Source: Terfezia claveryi (taxonomy: Eukaryota > Ascomycota > Pezizomycetes > Pezizales > Pezizaceae). Taken from it: DNA of 64,000 bases. Position 1 is the first letter of the stretch; each line of letters begins with the position of its first letter. The stretch covers positions 1 through 64,000 of the forward strand of contig WHUX01000239.1 of assembly GCA_015179025.1 (NCBI GenBank), in the 5' to 3' direction. This document shows, in pieces, positions 53,248 through 61,014 of the stretch. Under the pieces are notes generated by a model. The model was not told the DNA's origin. It did not search any database and saw nothing but the letters and a program-made list of their open reading frames with translations. A program made the position numbers and the translations under genes.

Positions 53248-54562
53248 TTAGACCCAATGCCTTTTCTGGAGAGAGAAGTTAGGTATAGTGCACAAGAAGT
53301 ACAGGGATTTTTCATACCATAATCAATACCACCGCTTTATCGACGTATTTACCTAATCTGCGGTGCCTCGTCTGATAATTGAACTTTTCTGGACGATTTG
53401 GTTTAACTCCTTTTGTATGTTTTAATGTTCCCACAGATTCGATGATGAGAAGCTCATCATTATCATAGGGAAAGTGACTTCCTCTCACTTTACCAGCTTC
53501 AGTTGTCCAGTTTGTTCCCACAGATTCGATAATGAGCAGTTCTTCGTCACTATATTCAGTTGTTCGATTTGTTCCCACAGATTCGATGATGAGCAGTTCT
53601 TTGTCATCATATTCAGTTTTCCGGTTCGTTCTCTTTTAATATTCCACAAATTCGATGATGAGCAGTTCTTCATCATCATATTCGGTTGTCCAGTTTGTTC
53701 CCACAGATTTGATAATGAGCAGTTCTTCATCATCATATTTGGTTGTCCAGTTTGTTCCCACAGATTCGATGATGAGCAGTTCTTCATCATCATATTCGGT
53801 TATCCGGTTTGTTCCCACAAATTCAATGATGAGCAGTTCTTCATCATCATATTCGGTTATCTGGTTTGTTCCCACAGATTCAATGATGAGCAGTTCTTCA
53901 TCATCATATTCGGTTGTCTGGTTTGTTCCCACAGATTCGATGATGAGCAGTTCTTCATCATCATATTTGGTTGTCCAGTTTGTTCCCACAGATTCGATGA
54001 TGAGCAGTTCTTCATCATCATATTCAGTTATCTGGATAATGAGTAGTTCTTCATCATCATATTCAGTTGTCCAGTTTGTTCCCACAGATTCGATGATGAG
54101 CAGTTCTTCATCATCATATTCACTTGTTCGGTTTGTTCCCACAGATTCGATGATGAGAAGCTCTTCGTCATCATAATCAGTTGTCCGGTTTGTTTTCTCT
54201 TTTAATATTACCACAGATTCGATGATGAGCAGTTCTTCATCATCATATTCAGTTGTCCAGTTTGTTCCCACAGATTCAATGATGAGCAGTTCTTCATCAT
54301 CATATTCACTTGTTCGGTTTGTTCCCACAGATTCGATGATGAGCAGTTCTTCGTCATCGTATTCAGTAGTTCGGTTTGTTGAATTTTCGGGTGCAATATA
54401 TGAAACGCGTGAACCGGAATAAACAGTTTGATTCCTCTGGTATTAAAACCATTCTTTGCAGTAGAGAAAAGTCAGCGAAGTAAATTTCACAGCAAGAATA
54501 GGTGTTTCTTACCAAATTCGATGCCACTTCTCCGTGGTATTGATGTATTTAACTATCTCCAT
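53248..54562 (-). CDS. Spliced gene with 16 tandem SIM-like repeats, one internal TAA
   Basis: My three-exon minus-strand model. Exon 1, 54562-54513, codes for MEIVKYINTTEKWHRI plus two bases. Intron 1, 54512-54435, has GTAAGA, a CTGAC branch site and an AG end. Exon 2, 54434-53318, starts by completing a Trp codon, then NQTVYSGSRVSYIAPENSTN and sixteen 19-residue repeats, consensus YDDEELLIIESVGTNRTTE, ending KHTKGVKPNRPEKFNYQTRH and LGKYVDKAVVLIM. Intron 2, 53317-53266, has GTATGA, CTAAC and CAG. Exon 3 codes for KRHWV then TAA (53250-53248). A TAA near 53636 comes from a compensated indel (net -3). The DDEELLII core fits a reverse-type SUMO-interacting motif. Partial copies lie at 56980-57880. 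The start could be further upstream. The plus strand is also open because 57 is divisible by 3, but only the minus strand gives introns. Confidence 0.55.
53440..54400. repeat. 57-bp minisatellite
   Basis: About 16 tandem units containing GATGAGCAGTTCTTCATCAT and GGTTTGTTCCCACAGATTC. Two positions replace part of the unit with a TTTTCTCTTTTAATATT variant. It is the DNA basis of the repeat protein on the minus strand. Confidence 0.95.
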
Positions 54563-55174
54563 TTCTCCGCTCAGTAACATAAATGAATTTAAATAATCTT
54601 TTCTAAAAAAGCCTGCTCTCCCTCCATTCCCCCCCCTCCTCCCGTGCCTATACACCCTAACTGCGAGTGGCCGTGAGAAGAGTGAGCAGGGCGACTAGAG
54701 TTCGAAGATTGATCAGAGTAAATGAATAGAATCGGCGGCATTGAACTCTCAATCCCACGGCAACGCAGTGGTATTATGCCCTCTAGGCGCCTCTCCGCAA
54801 TATCATGCGTGTAATTTGCTGCTAAGAACTTTGGAAATACCCTGAGAAGATGCCGGCCAGCCTATCCCTGGCGAACTTAGACCTCACGAGGGGTAATTGA
54901 AGGGCTTTTGTCGTGGTTCAGTTCGTCGATTGAGGGTGGTTAGAGGACTTTTTTAATGCTGCCTAGAAGAAGGTACATCTCCCTTACTATCTAACCTAAC
55001 TCCTCTCCCTAATAGGTGGCCCAAATGACCTCATGACTATTAGGAGGTCACAACTCAGTACCTACGTCCATGCCAAATTATCCTAGCCAATCCAGAGATC
55101 AGGGGCGAGCATTAAGCAGCTTTCAGTTGTTATAGTGCCGTGTTGAAGAGGTTTGAGAATGCGTTAGAGGAAAT
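54563..55174. other. No supported gene
   Basis: A short tRNA-like stretch near 54735-54800 (minus) did not fold convincingly. There is a C-run at 54629. It may contain the promoter of the repeat gene. Confidence 0.4.
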
Positions 55175-55830
55175 TTGTTTCTTTTTTTGCACTCAGTACT
55201 CGTTTGTGCAACCTTAGGGGTCGCATGACGAGCCACCCAGAAGCCCAGATGGACTCAAGGCTAACTATGTACAATATGATAAATAGATAAAAGAATAAAT
55301 ACCATTACAACTCACTTGAGCGTCCAGCTGGTGGCTGGTAGAGGTACGGTAGGCGAAGTACGCCTCCACCGCGTCGCACTCTTCCACATTGGCCGATCCA
55401 GTTCTTCCCACGTTGAGGCGCTCCTATGAGCTTACAGCGTTGTACTTGGTGATGGGGGCAGCAAAAGGCGCCGTGGTATGCGTATTCTGCTGGGGTGGTC
55501 GCAGTTGCGGTATGCCGGCGATATTGTCTTCCTGATGGTGAACAGCCAGCTGTTGAAGGGCCCCCGGTTGGTGCGCAGCCATGTTTCGGCCGACAGTCCC
55601 TGCCTGTGCCATAGGACTCTGTTGGCGCCAAACCCTGGTTCCGACCATTGGTCCCTCTTCCTGGCTTTGGGAGCTGCCCTTATGCCTGCTGATGTTGCTA
55701 TTTGTCTGCTCCGAGCAATGCGCCCTTTGCGTTTGAGGAAGTTGCCCCGCCCTCCCCCATGTCTTTACTTGAACCCAATACAAACCCCAACTCACCCAAG
55801 CGCAATTAGAATCTAATCTGATACTCATTT
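55175..55830 (-). mobile_element. LINE fragment, minus strand: Q-rich ORF1-like part, ORF2 end and 3' UTR
   Basis: 55424-55828 codes for a Q/H/P-rich stretch (GRNMAAHQPGALQQLAVHHQ, then PPQQNTHTTAPFAAPITKYN). Then, in shifted frames at 55330-55420, WEELDRPMWK and DAVEAYFAY appear, which is the usual LINE ORF2 ending. The 3' UTR (55300-55175) has GAGTCCATCTGGGCTTCTGG, GTGGCTCGTCATGCG and ends ACGAGTACTGAGTGC-A(n), a diverged relative of LINE-A. Confidence 0.6.
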
Positions 55831-56979
55831 TACTGGTATGTAAATGATTTTACAATTGTCATGCTCTCACCCGTCCTATTCTTTTTTCCCTTTCCTCTCA
55901 GACACTGTTTAGATCCTTACCCTTGACAATCAAATACTGTCTAATGCCTCACGATACCAAGGTGTCATTGCACACTGAGATATCAAACTGACAAGGGGGT
56001 TACTTCGTACTTGGAGGTCAACAGGATTTCGGTTTAGCCAGTGGCTGCTGTGAAGCGTGGTTACTGAGGGATCGAAGCTAGATGAACCCTCCCCCCTCCC
56101 CTGAGACTAAAACTTATTATTGGAGCTGTAGGTCTCTCGTGTGTTGTGTTGGGTCTGGGTCAGGAGGGAAGCTAGGAGTTGTCCTATCGTAGGCTAGTGT
56201 AAATCCTACTCTGCTACTGCATTTGGCATATAAATCATGATACATGATAGATTGACACACTATGATATAGAATAGATATCATATTTTTATTACAAGTACG
56301 GAGTTGATATTCTGTATTATGTATAGTGAGTGGTACAACAACCAACCAAAGGTGTGTTTGCGGATGTTGTTCAGTTACCGTATACATTACACGCATAATT
56401 TCTGTAGCTACCTTGCTCCAGTTTAATCAACACTAACGACGACTTAAAAATACTAGTGAATTGGGGTCTATGTATCTCTATGAAGCTTAGGTTGTCTCTC
56501 TTTTTGGACGTTTTTATTAAAGCTAATTGTTTCTCTAAATTGAAGCAGGCAGCTGCAAATAAAGAAACCGATCTCCTATATTCAAAAGAACAATGATAGG
56601 AATGGGGTGGGTTGCTCTGATTCTTTAATATTGGAAGTCAAGTTAGACCCTCTATTTAATAGCTTTGCGTGGAGCTACTACTTACTAGGAAAGTTTGAGA
56701 GGGCGTAGGTCCGGTATTGGCTCTACTGATGCTAGCTAGGTACATCAAATGCTATGGGGAATAGTCTCCCGCACATAAAAATGCCCAACACAACAAACCG
56801 GCCAAATGCAAGAACATGACCCACTCCCGTCATTGTCCTCCTAATGTGTCTCCCTCAAAATCCCCCTCTAACCCCAATACATTATTTTTCTAACCTACAT
56901 AGCTTCAGTAGCAACTCAACTGCGCCCCTACATCCTGACCATCATACGTTTTTCATGTCCCCAAACGTAAGTCTATTCC
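55831..56979. other. No supported gene
   Basis: AT-rich with short frames. Contains TATGATATAGAATAGATATC near 56262. Nothing assignable. Confidence 0.45.
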
Positions 56980-57880
56980 GCCCATATATGTTGGTTAAAC
57001 TAAGCAGTTACGAACGTTTCTGGACGATTTGGTTTCCCTTTTTTTGGTATCAGTGGGTTTAAATAGCCCTGTCTGCACGAGGGGTATCGTTAAATCCAGT
57101 GCTTTGCCAATAGAGAGAAGTCAGCGTAAAGTGGATAAGAAGTAAGTATAGGTGTTTCATATCATATTAGATGCCACTTCCGCTTGGCATGGGTAAAATT
57201 AAATAATCTTACATTCCCCTCTAAGTAATTTTCAATGATTTTAAATAATCTTGTTTGAGGAATTTAATTCATTTTCTTTATGGCATCAGTTTTAAATATC
57301 CTGGTCCACACGAGGGTCATCGTTGAAACGATTCCATTGCAGAAGTCAGCGTAAGTAAATTGCACGACAAGTATAGGTGTTTCTTACCATATTCGATGCC
57401 ACTTCTCCGTGGTATTGATATATTTAAATAATCTTAATTGAATAATTTGATACCTTGTGTTTCTGCCATCAGTGTATTTTACTGTTCGATGATCAGGAGC
57501 TCATCGTCATCGTATTCAGTAGTTTGGTTTGTTTTGTCTTGTAATATTGCCACAGATTCGATGATGAGAAGCTCGTGGTCATCATATTCAGTTGTTCGGT
57601 TTGTTCCCACAGATTCGATGATGAGAAGATCATCGTCATCATATTCAGTTGTTTGGTTTCTTCCCACAGATTCGAGATGAGAAGCTCATTGTCATCATAT
57701 TCAATTTTCGGGTGCAATACGTGAAACGCGTGAACCGGAATAAATAGTTTGATTCCTCCGGTATCAGTGGTTTTTAAATAGCCTTGTCTGTACGAGGGTC
57801 ATCGTTAAATCATTCCTTTGCAGTAGAGAAAAGTCAGCGCAAGTAAATTGCACAACAAGAATAGGTATTTCCCCCTTTCC
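56980..57880 (-). pseudogene. Partial tandem copies of the SIM-repeat gene
   Basis: 57479-57720 (minus) has the exon 2 start (NQTIYSGSRVS in frame), a one-base-broken first repeat, then YDDDDLLIIESVGTNRTTE, YDDHELLIIESVAILQDKTN and YDDDELLIIEQ before TAA. A second exon 1 (FKYINTTEKWHRI) with a GTAAGA donor follows at about 57415-57360. A C-terminal piece resembling KPNRPEKF lies at about 57040-57005. Intron-like DNA with GCTGAC is shared. These are at least two decayed paralogues next to the copy at 53.2-54.6 kb. Confidence 0.6.
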
Positions 57881-57884
57881 ACTC

Positions 57885-60545
57885 AATACCGTGGAAGATG
57901 CGCATGTCACCATCCACACTATTCGAAGGGGAAGCGCTAACGAATCGTCTTCTCTTCGTCGCCCCTGGGATCGTTACTCGTGGCACTCGCGTATGGCGTA
58001 GCACTCTCGATGACACCCCTGTCGCAATCAAATACAGTTGGCGGAGTACAGTTTTTGGCCTAGCTATGATCCATGGCGGTGCTATGATCCATGTCAATTA
58101 CCCCTGCCATGACACATATCCCGAGATACTACGCTGGCTACACTTCCTCTACAGACCGGGTAAATTGTTTCCCGACACTCTTGAATATGCTCTACAATAT
58201 GCGCATACTAGCTAGTTGAATAACTCATGTGAAGCCATCATATGCATCAATCCACCTCGAAAAGAATGTAATTGCCCCCCCCCTCTCAGTATGACCCCTC
58301 CACCTGCAGATATCATGAACTTACAAGCCTACATAGTGCCAGCACCTTAACTTAGCATCTATATTTATGTTAGGATACAATGTATAGGCATAGAGCTATA
58401 TAGAAAGTTACTATTGTTCAGCACCGATCATGCATAATTCAGCCATTTTGAGCTTTTGGACCACATCAGCCGGTTGTTCAGTATTTGGATCCTCTTCGGC
58501 CTTTTATATCTTCTGCGGCCTCTTTACCTATCTACCTTATGCAGCTCCTATATCCTCTATACCCTATATATCTTGTTATCCCGTAGCTTGGGTCTATTTA
58601 CTATTGATCAGACAACTGAATAACCTGGCTGCAAGAATAGTATGGATTGCGCAAGAAGCCAATGGCGGTAGCAGATATGAGGTCAATGAAGGTGCACTTC
58701 ACCCTAGAACAGTCCGTAGATATTGAAATAGCTAGAGATATGAGATAGAGTATGCAAATGATATATTGAGCTCTATATCCTGTAGCAGAAACGAGATATT
58801 GTGGCTAATAGAGTGACCTAAAGTAGCGATATATAAGGAATGAGCCAGACCATAGGGGCATGCACTGAGCAGCCCCGAAGTATCTCATGCCCCCGAAGGC
58901 CTTCCAGGAGCCATATACAGATGAAAATCTACATATATATACATAAATAGACATTGCACCATTTGGCCGGCTAGATGGTCACGAGCCGTGATTAAGATCT
59001 CGTACAAACTGCTGCATAAAATACTATACATAGAGACCTTCAGATTGCAATAAAATAGACAGAGGCCTCTAGATTGCAACAAAGGCCTCCGAGTGCAATA
59101 GGCGGAGCTTCTAGAGCAGATCCGGAAGTATAGGCAGCAGACTTCAAATACCTCACCTTAGCATCCAACCACTCCACCCCCCCCTTCAGTATATACTAGA
59201 GCTGCGGGTATAAATATGTATTGACCTTATTGAAAAACCTTTAAGAAACCTTATACATATATATGTAGATAAGAAGAAATATAGGGCAAAAAATATCATT
59301 GAGTAGGCCTGGTGTGTAGGATATAGAGTAGAAGGTGAGGGTGCGTAGGATATAGAGGATATAGAAGTTGTGTTGGGTAGATAGGTAAAGAGGTTGCAGA
59401 AGATATAAAAGGCTGAGGAGGATCCAAATACTGAACAACCGGCTGATGTGGTCCAAAAGCTCAAAATGGCTGAATTATGCATGATCGGTGCTGAACAATA
59501 GTAACTTTCTATATAGCTCTATGCCTATACATTGTATCCTAACATAAATATAGATGCTAAGTTAAGGTGCTGGCACTATGTAGGCTTGTAAGTTCATGAT
59601 ATCTGCAGGTGGAGGGGTCATACTGAGAGGGGGGGGCAATTACATTCTTTTCGAGGTGGATTGATGCATATGATGGCTTCACATGAGTTATTCAACTAGC
59701 TAGTATGCGCATATTGTAGAGCATATTCAAGAGTGTCGGGAAACGATTTACCCGGTCTGTAGAGGAAGTGTAGCCAGCGTAATATCTCGGGATATGTGTC
59801 ATGGCAGGGGTAGTTGACATGGATCATAGCACCGCCATGGATCATAGCTAGGCCAAAAACTGTAGCACACACCCTCCTGAGGCATCTTGCAGCCTCCCAC
59901 ATACGAGCGGCTTGTGCCAACCAGACTAACTTCGACCATGGCCTAGCATCATCTTCCTTGTTGACGGACATGTAGAATCACATAATCGCCACCTCACCCG
60001 CCTGATCCTCATCCCCTCCGGTAGAGCAATTAGTTACGAAAACCTATCTCCATCACAAGTCGTGAGAGGGTTGTTTACCGGGTTGGTCGGTCATGCGTCG
60101 TTGTACTTTGATGGAGGGGTGCTGCATAGAGATTTGTCACCTCATAATATTATATACGCAAGCAAACCCCAAGTTATGGATTAGTCTGGTTGCAGGGTCG
60201 TTATGGATCCTAGGAAATGTTGATAAGGGGACCATGATGCACTTGTATGGGGCGCTGATTGACCTAGACTATGCCGTTGAACTAGATTCTACTGAGGGAC
60301 GAGCATCAGGTGCTGCAGATCGTACTGGAAAGTATCCGTTTAGTGCGATCGATGGGGGTGTTGGGCAATGGAGAAATGCATCGGTACTGACATGACCTTG
60401 AGAGTTTCCTCTATGTATTGTTGTGGGTATGTTGTTATCCTGTGATACCGGATCCACACCCAGAGCAGAGGGACATAGTAGACGATATCTGGCCGCGCTC
60501 GCATCCTTTGAGAACGTGCATATTTGCGGAAAAGAGACGATGACA
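57885..60545 (+). pseudogene. FunK1-type fungal protein kinase, split by a foldback element
   Basis: Left part, 57885-58046: SPSTLFEGEALTNRLLFVAP, IVTRGTRVWRSTLDDTPVAI and KYSWRS, with the VAIK lysine region of the kinase. Right part, 59865-60545, in shifting frames: HNRHLTRLILIPSGRAISYE, LVGHASLYFDGGVLHRDLSP, HNIIYA (HRDxxxxN catalytic loop), GALIDLDYAVELDSTEGRAS, GAADRTGKYPF (the DLD in place of DFG, and the RTGT-F motif typical of FunK1) and WAMEKCIGTDMTLRVS. It would phosphorylate unknown substrates; FunK1 kinases are expanded in some fungi. The start is missing, and frameshifts lie around 60170 and 60360. Confidence 0.75.
58047..59864. mobile_element. Foldback element with about 520-bp terminal inverted repeats
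   Basis: 58047-58570 and 59343-59864 are near-identical inverted arms. Both outer ends read TACAGTTTTTGGCCTAGCTA on their own strand. Removing TA, the element is CAGTTTTTGG...CCAAAAACTG flanked by TA (58047-58048, 59863-59864), as for Tc1/mariner-type insertion. The arms contain a tandem GCTATGATCCATG. The spacer (58571-59342) has no transposase. Confidence 0.88.
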
Positions 60546-60652
60546 GCACACAAGCAGAAAAACAAAAGTCATTAACGAGAGAGGTTTGAGGGGGTTTTGG
60601 GGCGGTTCAGAGCAGGGTTTGAGGGTTTCAAAGCCATGGCCATGCGGTGGAT

Positions 60653-60963
60653 GTTGAAGAATAATTGCCGGCTAAGTAGGAAGCGGGATATGAAGGGTAA
60701 TTGCCGGCTAAGTAGGAAGCGGGATATGAAGGGCAAGGCCGGATCCGGATCAAGAGTGAAGGGCAAGACCGGATCAGGCAAGAACGCTGAAGAACAAAAG
60801 TTTTCATTAATGTTACCATTTCTCGTGATCAGTATGCTTGGTGCTGTTGTTCATGTATTTAAGCTGATGTTGTCTGCCCTTCTGTATGTGTGGTTATTAT
60901 TGCGAATACATATCTCTTCTCCTCCGTATATATTGCAGTGTGACCACTGCTCGGTTTTTTACA
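60653..60963 (+). repeat. Candidate 5' LTR of copia-3
   Basis: It begins TGTTGAAGAATAAT, a common copia start, ends TTTTTTACA, and is followed by TGGTAGCAACAC, a plausible primer-binding site starting TGG. Gag starts 50 bp later. Two 36-bp direct repeats (TTGCCGGCTAAGTAGGAAGC...) lie at 60666-60736. The 3' LTR is outside the window. Confidence 0.55.
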
Positions 60964-61014
60964 TGGTAGCAACACATCTTTCTTAATCAATCAATATTAT
61001 TCATAAGTTTAGCA

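Noticed and set aside
53474..54176. Long plus-strand open frames over the 57-bp repeat (Ser-rich or Phe/Ile-rich repeats)
   Set aside because: They are open only because the repeat length is a multiple of three. The minus strand has matching introns and balanced composition.
54735..54805. tRNA-like segment on the minus strand (GGCGCCTAGAGGG... and GAGTTCAATGCC)
   Set aside because: The pieces resemble A- and B-box sequence, but I cannot form a proper acceptor, D, anticodon and T stem set.
58430..58726. 98-codon open frame and its mirror at 59186-59482
   Set aside because: Both lie in the arms of the foldback element and are inverted copies of each other; no protein features.
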